A stretch of DNA of 38,006 bases from the NCBI GenBank assembly GCA_036897485.1, contig JAYMTF010000378.1, positions 1 through 38,006 on the forward strand, written 5' to 3'. This document shows positions 9,461 to 21,900 of the stretch, piece by piece (within the stretch, counting starts at the first letter, position 1; each line of letters opens with the position of its first letter). This stretch comes from Pelargonium nanum. Lineage: Eukaryota > Streptophyta > Magnoliopsida > Geraniales > Geraniaceae. The notes beneath the pieces were generated by a model. It ran no database searches, was not told where the DNA came from, and saw nothing but the letters and a program-made list of their open reading frames with translations. Made by a program: the position numbers and the translations under genes.

Positions 9461-12231
9461 ATGGGAAGGCTGGAGCTGCAGATATGCTCAATCCTTCTCA
9501 TTTTTCAGTTTCAATCATTATTTGGCCAACAAGAGTACCGTGAGAACCGAGCCTTAGACTGTTTAGGTAGCCAGTACAAGGGATATGTATGTAATGGCCC
9601 TCAAAAGTCCTGCCAGTCCTTACTCACCTTCCGGTCTCATCCTCCCTACGATTCTCCTCTCTCAATCGCCAATCTCTTTGCGTCCGAAGCCTCGGAAATT
9701 GTATCCATCAACCGAGTCTCACCACAATCCTACACGTTCCCACCCGAGACACTGGTCACGGTTCCTGTTTCTTGTTCATGTTGGGGAGATTCTTACCTGC
9801 ACAACGCTCCTTACACGATCCAGAAGGGCCAAACCTACTTCTTCATAGCTAACAACACCTTTCAAGGCCTCACTGCTTGCCAGACGGTTGCTGGTACAAA
9901 TGAGTACTACTTCGATAGTAATAACCTTACTGTTGGATCGCAGATAATGGTTCCTGTGACCTGTGCTTGTCCGAGCTATGAGCAGGCTGCGGATGAGGTT
10001 AGTTCCTTGCTGGTTTATATGATTGCTTGGGGTGACACATTATCGTTCATTTCAGAGCTTTTCGGTGTCAGTTTGGAAAGCCTGTACAAAGCGAACAATT
10101 TGACAGAAAATTACGTGATCTTCCCATTCACTCCTCTCCTTGTTCCACTGAAAAATACGACTTGTTCAGCTAGCCGGAGTTTCTTGTGTGAACCATTACC
10201 GCCTGCACCTTCTTTCAAATTGGTTACCATTCTAGGTTTGTCTCAGCTTCTTTAGTAGTTATATCGATCAAATTTTGTATGTCTAAATATAGAGCTGTCA
10301 ATTCGTGAGTGGGTCCCTTGTTTGTGACGTGTTGAAAGTTGATCGTGTGCTATATGGTCCAACACAAACACGACACATTAACACGTTTAGTTAGATTGGC
10401 CAGGTTGACACGACACACGACAACTTAACACGTTTTGCATGAACACTCCCTAATACGATTAAATATCACAAAATTAACCTATCTAGCTAGGGTTTTTGTT
10501 TGGCTCATTTACAATTTTAACTCCTAATGGGTGTGTTGGGTGTGTCACTACACGATTAATTAATTGTGCGAGCATGTTTTTGAATCTCTACACAAACACG
10601 ACACGATTATTAAACGTTAGGTACTCTAACACGAACACAACACAATTACAAGATTAGTGAGCCCAAACATGCTTATTTCGTGTTGTGTCATCTGTTGAGA
10701 CCCGTATTGGCAACTCTAAGTCTAACTGAAAATTAGGAACGCCTAGGTGCACAAAGTACACTGTTAATGAATGCTCGTCTAGACATTTTTATTTACTCAC
10801 CTTTTTCAATGATTGTCTAGACATTTTCATAGTAAGTCTATACTATACTATTTCTATTGTTTCTCGTAACTTTATGTACTTCGTCTTTCCCTTGAAATTG
10901 TGGAGGAATAGTATTTCATATTTACTCACATTTACGTTTACTTCGGTTTCTCTCATTATTAAAACATGCTCTAACCCGATTTTACTGTCTTTTTTCTCTT
11001 CTTATTTGCATTAGGTGTTTGCATCGGCATAGGATTCGTGTGCTCGTTCTTTGCCTGTTACTGCTTATATCAGTACCTCAAACAACGAAGACACAAAATG
11101 CGTAAAGAGAAGCTGTTCATGCGAAATGGCGGTCACTTGTTGCAGAAACGACTCGCATCCAATGGAAGCAGTGCAAAACTGAAGCTATTTACAGCAGAGG
11201 AGCTGGAAAAAGCAACGGACAACTACAGCAAAAGCCGGTTTCTTGGTCAGGGAGGCTACGGAAATGTGTACAAAGGTATGCTACTTGACGGAACCATTGT
11301 TGCTGTGAAAAGGTCTAAATCTATTGACAAAACCCGAACTGAGCAGTTCATCAATGAAGTAGTCATCTTGTCGCAGATCAATCATCGAAACGTGGTGAAG
11401 CTACTCGGTTCTTGCTTGGAGACTGAGTTCCCGTTACTCGTTTACGAGTTCATCTCCAATGGATCACTCTCCGACCACATCCATTGCCAAGAAAATGAGT
11501 CTGAGTCTATGTCGCTTTCGTGGGATGTTCGGTTCAGAATTGCTTGTGAAGTAGCCGGAGCTGTCGCGTATATGCACTCTGCAGCTTCAATTCCCATCTT
11601 TCATCGGGACATCAAGTCCTCGAACATACTTCTCGATGACAAGTACAGCGCAAAAGTATCCGATTTTGGCACTTCAAGGTCAGTCCCTTGCGACAAAACA
11701 CTCTTAACTACTGCAGTTCAGGGAACTTTCGGATATTTAGATCCCGAGTACTTCCAGTCTAGCCAGTTTACTGATAAGAGCGACGTGTATAGCTTCGGGG
11801 TTGTGCTCGTAGAGCTCTTAACGGGTCAAAAACCCGTGTCTCTGGCTAGAGAAAGCAACGAAGAGAGAAACATTGTGGTGCATTTCATTTCAATGATCAA
11901 GGAGGATAGGTTGCCGGAAGTTTTGGATACCCGAATTGCCAGAGAAGTGAGTAAACACGAGGTTTTCGTGATTGCGAAGCTTGCGAAGAGATGTTTGAGG
12001 TTGAATGGGAAGAAGAGGCCTACAATGAAAGAAGTGGCAATGGAGCTTGAAAATTTGGTGAAGTCTCAAACTTGTTTAGACATTTGCCAAGAAAACGAGA
12101 CGTTGTTGAAAGAAAACGGGTCGGTTTCCGACTCCGAGGATGATGATAATGATGGAATTAGGCAAACATTTTTTGAGGAAAGTGTTACCAACATTTCGTT
12201 CGATATGGAGTCGATCTTCAATCGAGATTGA
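9461..12231 (+). CDS. Chimeric receptor kinase: LYK4/5-like LysM ectodomain fused to WAK-type kinase
   Basis: There are two exons, 9461-10235 and 11015-12231, joined at a phase-1 intron (donor G/GTTTGT, acceptor GCATTAG) to give 663 residues. Exon 1 encodes a signal peptide (about 1-22), then a three-LysM ectodomain with the paired CxC motifs CSC (105-107) and CAC (168-170) and the LYK5-like stretch [15 protein letters not shown]. Exon 2 opens with the membrane span (about 254-280), then a WAK/WAKL juxtamembrane ([11 protein letters not shown]) and kinase: glycine loop GQGGYGNV (337-343), lysine 357 in VAVK, helix-C glutamate 373, HRD with Asp457, DFG from Asp475, and [20 protein letters not shown]. 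All catalytic residues are present, so it should be an active RD kinase. LYK4/LYK5 normally carry inactive kinases and WAKs normally carry galacturonan-binding/EGF ectodomains, so this is a domain swap. The acidic tail [10 protein letters not shown] is unusual. The ligand is probably a GlcNAc oligomer (inference). Confidence 0.9.
10289..10719. mobile_element. hAT-type MITE inside the LysM-WAK intron
   Basis: The 431-bp element has terminal inverted repeats ATAGAGCTGTCAA and (reverse complement of the right end) TTAGAGTTGCCAA. These match the hAT consensus TAGAGNTGNCAA. The flanking octamers GTCTAAAT (10281-10288) and GTCTAACT (10720-10727) are an 8-bp target duplication with one mismatch, as hAT transposases make. 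The interior carries repeated ACACGACAC and AACACG words and has no coding capacity. It fills over half of the 779-bp intron that separates the LysM and kinase exons. Confidence 0.75.
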
Positions 12232-15200
12232 TTCCCGGGAAATATTAGTTACGGAGATTTGAATTAACGATATAAGGAAGATTTTGAGGGTATTTTCGTG
12301 TTTGTATATACACTCGCTTTGTTATATAAATTAGAACATATGCCCTAACTGGGGTGTCACAATATGCACAATAGAACTAACAATGCATATTTCAAGTCGG
12401 GTTTAAATTGAAAATCTAAACTTTAACTTTATTTATAAGAGAGGCGGTTCGTGCAAATTGTTATGAAAAAGCGTGAAGTGACAAAATTGTCTCAGTGAGA
12501 AATCTAATTGAGTATATTTAGTACAATCCAAACCCGTAAAATATTCGAGTTGAATATTGAATGCATGAAAACAAATAAAGCCAAAGATATTTATTTTTTG
12601 TTGAAACAAAAATCACGTGTATTGGGTTGAGTTAAACTTACAAATTTGTTGTTCTTCTATTGACATGCATATGAAGGTGTGATGTTTCATGAATTACACA
12701 ACATGATTTTTCTATATTAAGTACATAAAAATGTACCATTTTGTTGGAAGAGACACATATGGTATTGTATCATGTAAATTAAATATACATGAAATTTAAT
12801 AGGGGCGGAGAAAGTTCTAACAAGTGAAAAACTAAGATATTATTTTATGCATCTGTGTATATTTATTTGAATTATTAGTTTTATACTATAAGGCACAACG
12901 GCTAATGTACGGTCAAATGTGAGTCACAACAAAAAAAAACAACGGAAACTTTGTAAAGTGTCAGAGAAACATGATCCTCAAACTCCATTTAGTTGGCACA
13001 TTAGGAACTTGAATCAAAATTTGTGCTTTGTTTAGAAATTTAAATTTTCGCTAAATCAACACTCTTTTGAAAAAAGAAAAAGATAGTGAATAAATTTATT
13101 CCGTGTAATTATGAATATTACGCATTATGAACTATGCTTCTCACTCAAATTCTTGTTACATAGTTACAAAAATTTACCAAATAACACTTTTCTGGACCTA
13201 AAACAAATCATACCGTTTTAAAAGAACATACAAATTTCATAATAAAAAAAACATGAAAATGTGAGGGCCCACAAGGCCCAAAACTAAGACCATTAAGGCC
13301 CAACTCATGAAAGGCTCACATTGCTGACAAGGCCTCAACTTTTTTATCTTATTCAATAGCCAATATGTTTTATTTAATTGGTTTAACTAATCATATTACT
13401 ATGTTAACTGGCAATCCATTTTTCATAGATAAAAAATTATCAATTCTAAATTGGGAATAATTTATTCAATTTTCATTGAATTTGATCCAACTATTCAAAT
13501 TATAGAAACATGCATTATTAGTTGAGTTTTAGCCTATTGATTCTATTTTGAAGGTCACAGTAGAAGTCATAAATTATCCAGTTACATGGACTCATAAAAA
13601 ACAATCAAAATATATTATTTTATCGATCATATTTGTTTGATAATCATCTATTGTTCAAAGATAAAAGACTTGACAATTGAACTTTTATGCGGAAAATGGT
13701 TACCTATCGAAATCTAATTACTTCAAACAATTATAGTGAATTACATGTAGTTTTTATAATTAAAATAATAATAATAATAATTCATCAAAAAAAATATATT
13801 TTAAATTAGTTATTTTATCATCAATAAAGAGGACATGGTCACAAAAAGAAGCAAAGCCAAACAAATTTATATTATTCTAGTTGAAATTGACCAAAATCAT
13901 GTCTATTAGTTTGACATAAACTCACAAGTTTCATACTCTTTTATTGACATGCTTAAAGTTGTGATGTTTCATGAATTTGTGATGGAGTGTTTCTATATTA
14001 AATATGCAGGTAACCTAAGTAATTTATGAGATGAAATTTATAGGATCTATTATGTGATATTGGAGTAAATTAAAAACATTTGGAACATAAACTTTTATTG
14101 GGGGTGATAATTAGATCACCGATTGTTTCCACATGGATGTTTCTCGACACAAACATGAGATTGTCTCAAAATTGCACATGAAAATTAGTAAAAAGTTTAC
14201 AATTTTTTATAGCATTTTAATACATAATATAAACACGGGACAAAGGTATATTTCAGTTAGTCTCAATCCAAAAATGAGGTTATAAATAAATAGAATGTAA
14301 TGAACAAAAAAATTACAAATTAGCAATTTGTTAGGTGTTTTATTTTATCCATCCCGGAAGGAATAGTACGTTGCTACCTTTTTTTTTATATATCTAATAT
14401 GGATGTTAAGTACTTGCTTATCCTTGCAATAAAACATACATAACGTTATGATAATTTGTATTTTTAAAATTATATGCTCTAAAATAAAGTGAAAACGTGA
14501 GTATTTATTATGTGCATTTTGATTCTCTCTTCTAAAACGATATTCAATTCAATTTAACCTAACTCGACGTAACATAGAAAGAAGATGATTCTTTCCTATC
14601 TTAATACAGGATGGTCGACTAATAATCTCTTTATAAGTTATTTCACGCCAAAAAACGATGTCAAGACTTTTGAATTTGTAATACTTGATAACCCATTTTA
14701 AACCACATTAAAAATCACAGCATATACGCCACACTCGTAGTTCTCTTTCTTGAATCAATCAATTCAAACCAGCATATATTAACTACTGGACGACGCATCA
14801 TATACAAACGTGTGTATATTCATATTCATATTCTTAACAATCCACGTCCCGAAAATCACTTTCCTTATCCCAAAACACCAAACCATTCCTTATTACAAAA
14901 AACAACATCAACAAGAAAATGACATTGTTTCTAGGTCTCTCTAGCTTGGAGACAAATCTTGTGGCAATCATGTTATCAATGTTCAAAATCATGCAAAAAC
15001 CTAAAGGAACCAACGTGTGCAATGCTCAATCCATGAACAAGAGTTTCAAGATACTTGGCATATATAGATTTATATGTATCTTTTTGGTGGGCCCAACCTC
15101 AAAGTGCAGCCACTCAGAGCATGACACGTCACCATCTCCCACCACTTTTTTCCCTCCAAAAAGGTTCAGAGCCATAGTCCACCTTTGCAGTATATGTGTT

Positions 15201-16713
15201 GGGTCCAAAAGCATATTACAAAAGGAGGGACCATTTTTGCCATCTTTGAGTCCTCACATGCAAATCATTTCTCTTTCCTTTGGCAAATCCAACATGTTTT
15301 TTCTTTTCTTTAAAGATTTTTATGGCAAATTAAATCTAAATTTTTGAGTTTTAAAAGTGAAATAATAACAATTTGTGGGTAATTATAATATTTTTAAAAT
15401 TAAATTTGAAGTTTTTATCGGTAAAATTTGTATTTGACTAGTTTATCGGAATTTAACTGGATTTAATAGTCTGAATTGTTAAAGAATCAAAGCGATGTAG
15501 TGTGAAATTTTGATACAATAATTTAAATTGGTGTAGTTTTCAAATTATTAATTTCAATTCAAATCGATGTCTTTAAATATTGTAGATTAGACGTTGTACC
15601 CCCCAATAATCAATCAGTCTACTAAGCATAGTCTCACGAAATCTCTCTTTCTTTTCCTTTAGTTACATCTAGAAACGACTAATGAATCCGATTATGACGG
15701 CTCATATAGTGACAGTTGAAGTCGTTATCTAAAATAGAAGAATAATGTTAAAGAAACTATGAGAAAACATAAAAAGAAAAATTCCAATTTCGGCGCAAAA
15801 AGAATCTAAATCTTTTCAAATTAGTCGTCACCAAAATCTTAACATGAGTGTTGAATCATAACTTTATCAAGCCCACAAAAAAATGATATAAATCAAATTT
15901 GAAAAAATGGTATTAATATCATAAAATTATGAGATCAACATCTTCATTTTAATGCAATGGTAATATATAAAGTGGACTCTCAAAAGTCAGCTCCCAATCA
16001 AAGTATGGGTACAATTGTACCTTTAATTTCTTGTAGTGTCTTCATCTCCTAAAGCTGTCATTGCATGTTCTTCATCAATATTTATTTTCATAAATATATT
16101 GTAATTCTTGCCAATGACAAGACACTAACACATATATCCCTTTTCTTATATAATACTTTCTCTGTATATCACATTTAACCATTCTACATCTAAAATCTTA
16201 ACAGCCTCAAAATAGACTAGAACAATATAATTATGCTTAATGGTTACGAGTTTTGACCATAGGCTCATTACCTCGTGTGCGCCGATCAAATTTCAGTCAG
16301 TTTTAAATATGTCACCAATGCTTCCTTCTCTAAACTCTCTTTGTTGCCACTTGCTTCAATAAGTGATATTTATTTATTTATTAACACATTTAATAAGGTC
16401 TAATTAGTTGGTAATAATTCATTAAACCTTTCAAATGTGGCTACAAAGACCTACAAGTGTATAGAGCTATAGGTGATATTCTATAAATCTTGACTCACAT
16501 ATCAAGTAGCTAGCTAGGTATATACAAACAAGAGACCAACCATGCACATGTTTAGGCATGTATAAATATATAGCCAAATATGCAAATTGGTTTGGATTAA
16601 TTTGCTTCTCTTTTATAATATGATGAAGAATCATATCAAGTTGGTATAGGCCAAAGAATTCAATTGAATGATCTTGATCTTCTATCTAATTATTTAAAGA
16701 TCTTTCAACTAAT
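12232..16713. other. Gene-poor AT-rich spacer with a duplicated segment
   Basis: The first part includes the receptor 3' UTR. Segments at about 12576-12730 and 13848-14008 are diverged direct copies. Shared blocks include TATTGACATGC, GTGATGTTTCATGAATT and TTTCTATATTAA. An (AAT)n run lies at 13765-13782. A window at 13261-13345 contains several GGCCCA/AGGCCC motifs. Open frames near 14834-15347 have no recognised domain and overlap on both strands. No gene, tRNA or known miRNA was recognised. Confidence 0.5.
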
Positions 16714-16879
16714 ATGTGATCTCCATATCTTGAAGATATAGTCTCTAATGATCTAATCAACAACTAATTAATGATCCTATAATATACTATTAATATTGCA
16801 AGTCATTCCACAAGGGATGGTGATTTCATATCTTGAGGATGGTCTCTAATCATAGACTAATCAAGAACTAATTAAAATG
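16714..16879. repeat. Two-copy direct repeat, about 60 bp, 105-bp spacing
   Basis: 16715-16773 and 16819-16879 are diverged copies sharing CATATCTTGA, GTCTCTAAT, GAACTAATTAA-like and CTAATCAA blocks in the same order. This looks like a local tandem duplication in spacer DNA, with no coding signal. Confidence 0.6.
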
Positions 16880-17041
16880 GGTAAATGATTCATTTTGGTC
16901 CCTCAAACATTCATTTTGATTCGGATCGGTACTCAATTTAATACTTTATTTCATTTGGTCGTCTAACTATGCTATTATTTGTTTTCGAATTGATTCTATT
17001 TAAAATAGTCGAGGAACAAAAATGAAACATTTTCCAATTTA
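16875..17041. mobile_element. Short MITE-like inverted-repeat element
   Basis: The 167-bp segment has roughly 32-bp imperfect terminal inverted repeats. The left end reads AAAATGGGTAAATGATTCAT and the reverse complement of the right end reads AAATTGGAAAATGTTTCAT, both continuing into a TTTTGGTCCCTCAA-like block. A related partial copy occurs at 33938-34074. The target duplication is not clear. Confidence 0.55.
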
Positions 17042-18739
17042 AAGTTAAACATGAAAATATGAATTTGAACTCAGTCACCACATTTTGATCTAACAATCTA
17101 AAACTAACTCGTTTTACGAGTCCAATTCAAATTATGTCTTCTCAATATTGACTTGAAAAAGCCGATGCAATACCCCGAATTGTCAGTTCTACCCCGCGCA
17201 CGAAATAAACAAGTCATATTGCTACCAAGAGACTATAATAAAGTAGAAAAAGGGTTGTCAATGGACCACACTCAAGGCAAGACTATCAATGAGATAAGCA
17301 CATAGGTAAGTGAATGGTAGAGACTTGAAGAATGTGCCTTTCCAAGTCAATATGTATATAAGGAATCCAGGTAAGCAAGCAAGGTCTATAATTTTTGTTG
17401 TTAAAAACAATGTAGAGGAAAATGAAAACAAAGAGAGAGCATGTGAGTGGGGTCTATATTCATATATTTTAAATAAATAAATAAAACAATAACCCTAGAT
17501 TTGGTAGGAGAGACTACAAATAAAACAATAATAATGTTTTGATTAATATGGATAAATATAGAAGATATTAATCATAGTGTTCCTATGTGTTGGTTTATTG
17601 TGTGCCATATTATATCCCTCCTTTATGTAATCTATACTTAATTATTTTCTAGTTATCATTGAAACTTTACTTCAAAGAATGGAGTGTATATATTATTTTT
17701 AAATAATTACTAAATATAATGAAAATTGAATTATTGTGTATTTTCCATTAGTGCAAAGCACATTGATACATTGACTAATACAAGTTGGCTAATTACAAGA
17801 ATAACACATTTTTTAGTATATTACCTAGTAATATATCATTAGATAAGATAATTATATTAAATCCTTTCGGATAAAATCTTGATTATATATATAGCTTCTA
17901 TCCTAAACTCTAATCCAATAAAACACGAATTAAAACAATCTTAAACTTCTCAAAAATTATCAAAACGCCCTCCAAATTAACAACCTCATAACATGAAATT
18001 ATGGCATAAACACTCGTAGGGAAAAAGCCTAAATCCTAGTAGTCATATTTGTTGGCATACGTCGCTTGGATTGTTCAAATTGTAGTTTAATTCAGGACAT
18101 TGATAAATAAACTCAAAAGTATCCACCACGAATGTTATTATTTTTGGTGCGATAATTAAAATTTCCATTAAATTTTTGTTGCTTTCTCCAAGTAAAGCAT
18201 ATTGTATATTTTTTTTCATGGGTTACATCTATTATATACTATAGTTGTTTGGGTTAATATATTTAAATAATTGAGCAGGAAGCTTTGGGATTTTAATGAG
18301 AAGATTGAGGGAAGATATGGCCCTAACAACTAGAGACCAAAAGGTGTTAGTTAGGTGACTAATCTATGAACTATATTGTGACATAAATAACATATAATAT
18401 ATAGCACTACATGCAGTTTCATAGGAAGAGACCAATAAATAAACCTTTTCCAATATCTTATATTATATGATATAAATATAGCACATGAGTGAATCTTGGT
18501 ACTTTTCTTGATGCTACCACATACATTTTTTTAAGAGATTCAGATTCATCCATTGCAACTTTTGAGGTTAGTTTTTGGCTTCATTTGTATATATTTAACT
18601 TTTCAACTTTTATTGAGAAAACTGTTTTTTTTTTTTAAATTATAAAAAAAAATGTTTAGGATTCTAGAAATTGTATTGGTGGAATGGAATTAGCAAGTAC
18701 AAATTGTGGTTACAGAAACCAGAGATCATAAAAATGATG
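17042..18739. other. AT-rich intergenic DNA
   Basis: No gene, RNA or repeat with clear boundaries was seen. Composition is strongly AT-rich with many short T and A runs. Confidence 0.5.
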
Positions 18740-18965
18740 ATGTTACTGTCCGATAGTAGTGACGTAGTGGGCTACATAGGTTGTGTGAGTGGGAAGAGCG
18801 TTTGCGTTCGATCCTCGCTCAACACACCTTTGGGTGAGAATGAGCTCTAACTGTAATTTACCCTCAAATAAGGATTAGTTTAAGTATGGTAAAACGGCTT
18901 AAAAGTGTCAACCGCGAGTTTACGGACCCGCTATAAAAACTCATAATTTAGTCCGGAAAAAATAT
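18740..18965 (+). mobile_element. tRNA-derived SINE
   Basis: An RNA polymerase III A-box-like motif TGACGTAGTGGG (18760-18771) and a B-box GTTCGATCC (18806-18814) lie 34 bp apart, the spacing of an internal tRNA promoter. The 5' part does not fold into an intact tRNA and is followed by an unrelated body of about 150 bp, as in plant SINEs. It ends in an A-rich stretch near 18955-18965. Boundaries are approximate because no target duplication could be fixed. Confidence 0.5.
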
Positions 18966-21900
18966 GTTACCCTTATCGGAATGACTTTTTCATATCACAT
19001 CTAAACTAGACATTTTTAACTTATGTCCGAACAACTCAATCGTGACCCAACTTAAAACCCGAATTGACAACTTTACTCACCCAACATGCATGACCATGAT
19101 ATGAACAACAATGTCACCATAGATAAGAATGTGACACTAAGGTTTTGGAACCTTCCAAAAAAATGTAACAACAAATACACATATCACCACACTCAATCTC
19201 AATCATCACCCACCTCTCTCTCTCTCCCTCTCTCTCTCTCCCTCTCTCTCAAGTCTTTATGGTCTTTTGTAGTGATCTTTGCATGTGAGTGGACTGTGGC
19301 TCTCTGACCATTGCTTGGTCATTGAGAAATTGTAGAGTCCATGAATCACCATTTTGAGAGCTCAAATGGGGTTGGTGAGGTCACTTCTGCTCCCTGCAAA
19401 TTTAAATCAAGTTTGGGTCTTTTTCCATTTTAGAATAAAGAATCAAAACCAAATCAATATTCTGAAATTTTTGGGTTTTGGGTTTGATTTGGGTCACATG
19501 AGTGAGTTGCTTCCATTTTTTGAATCATAAATGTTAACAATTCAACCAAAAAAGACAAACCCTCAAGACCCAAAAGATTTTCTAATGCATCGGAAACTAA
19601 TCAAAGAAATGGAAATACAAAAATTGGTAACAAAAAAAAATGGGTTTGGATTTATTTTTGGCAGAATCTTGGAGATGCTGAAATTTAAAGCTATTGATGC
19701 ACCAAAATGGTAACACAATGCAATGGTTTGTTTGGTTCATAGTTGGAGATTTGGGTTTTTGTAGATAGTATTTGGATCACTTAAGCAAGCAATTAGGGTT
19801 TGGATATTTTATGTATATTTAGAAACTTATTTTAGGAATTTTTGGGGTTTAATAGATTAAGTGAAACTCGTTCTAATCGCTTTACTAAGTCGTATCTATT
19901 TTGGAGTTTTGAGATGTGATTATATATTAAAAGAAGTCATTTGTAAGTGGGTAATAATAACTTGATATAGCCGCCTTCTTTTTATGTGATAGTAAAATAA
20001 AAAGTTATAGCATTTTACAACCGGGAGCGAAAAAATAAACAAACATCAAGTCAAGAGTTGACTCATTCCAAACCTTACTAGAAAAAACTCGAGCAAAAAT
20101 ATCTACAATGTATAAATGACCAAAACGCCTCTCAAATGAGCTCAGATCGAAAAAGTACAGTCTAGACATTCGACCGATCAGTCTAATTCTTGTGGTTTTA
20201 TTTGTTAATAATTTTCGTTAGGACAATAAATTTCTAAAAATTTGTCGGCATTTTTGTCAAAACTCAGCAATGCCTTATCTCCTAGGTACAAACAATCAAA
20301 CTCGAAGAAAAAACAAAAACATTAATAATTATATCGTTTTAACAAATGTTTCTACTGACTTGATGCGAGTAATCGATGAATTGATCAAAACAGACTGATT
20401 CGACCGTTAGCGTATAAGTTTAAAACATTGCCTTGAGGTGGGTAAGAGACAAAAAAGAAGCACAAAGAAAACCTCACATTTATGAGTAGAGAAACCAGAA
20501 TCCAATGTGTTATATGGATTAGCATTATTATCCATTAACACAAACCCAGAAAACCCGGAATTTGTTTGTTGTTTTATTTTCTCGAGAAACAAACAGAAAA
20601 TGAACTCAAAAAAGAGCATGACAAGGAAAGGGCAGAGAAAGAGAGAGCTAAGGGTGTGTACTTTAGCTTTTTCATTCATTGGAATTAAAATGTTAGCTTC
20701 TTTAGGCACAAAACACACACACACTCCAATGAAAACAGAGTGTGTCTCTCTAGCTCTTCCTCTGTTTTAACATTTTTTTAATTAAAAAATTAATGTTTGT
20801 TAGTGAGCAATTTTTAATTTATTATTTGCTTTTTGCAACATAAACAACAATATTATACCATGATTCTAATGAAATTTATACTATGATGAGTTGATTAGAA
20901 TGTCAAATTGGATATGAATACAAAATTTATCCGCATTTTTTGCGTGTCAAAGTTGCAGAGTTAGAGACGATAATTTATATATTGAAGCCAGGTCGATTTT
21001 TTGAACATATATGAGCTCAGAGAACTGTTCAAATTCTTTAAATTTTTATTGATAACAAAATAAAAATATAGTTACCTTTTTTTTGGTATGAGTTCAAAAA
21101 TCTAATTATATTTTTCGCATACAAATTAGATTTAACGTGTCAATAAAAATTAACAAATATATTTAATGAATTTATATATCTTCACCAAAGTTGATGTTCT
21201 CAAGATAATTTTATTTATTTGTTTTGTTTTTTGGATTGAGTTATCACTATCATCTTTCTCTTTGTGTGTTTTTATTAGGCCTAGTTTGTGCCTATTTGAG
21301 AAACTTTTTATTTTTGTTGTTGTTGTAAATTCATAGACCATTAATGCTTTTTTTTTAAAATTAGACCATTAATGCTTTTAGAAAGTCTAAATGGCCAAAC
21401 TTTAATGGGTCCTTTCAATTACAATTATTTGTGCTATTATTATTTTATATCATGCTTGAAGTTGAGATTATATTTTTAATAAAAAATTGTTAATTATTTT
21501 GCTCTTGATTCATTCAGTAGCATAGTTGATGATTCAGTTTTTGAATTTGGTTCGAAAACGCTTAAATACTCTTAAAAATGGTATGTGTTGCATGTTTAGG
21601 TCGACTTTTGAATTTTATATATAAAATGTACAAAAATTTTCAATCACGACCAACATTTGTAGGGTTTACTTTTTTGCAACCTAAATTTGCAAAAATGTTG
21701 ATTGAATTTTCGGTGTCTAAAAATTCATGTTCAAATTGTTCATAATATTCAATAGTAAAAGTTTAATTTTAATTTTATATTTTTACAAATATCGATTGGT
21801 AAAAAACATGGCTTTACACCAAATTTCAAGTTTAATAAGTAAAATGTGTAAATTTGTTCAATATGTTCTAAAATTTAATCAACTCGAACTCACAAAAATG

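Noticed and set aside
11038-12231. A stand-alone kinase gene starting at 11038
   Set aside because: That position is GTG, and the frame continues upstream through the membrane span to a good splice acceptor at 11014 that joins exon 1 in phase.
14834-15347. Overlapping open frames on both strands
   Set aside because: No recognised domain, no splice context and AT-rich composition; they look like chance.
20633-20764. Possible miRNA-like hairpin (CAGAGAAAGAGAGAGCTA pairing with TAGCTCTTCCTCTG)
   Set aside because: The stem is short with a 4-nt bulge and a large, mostly unpaired loop, and neither arm matches a plant miRNA family I know.
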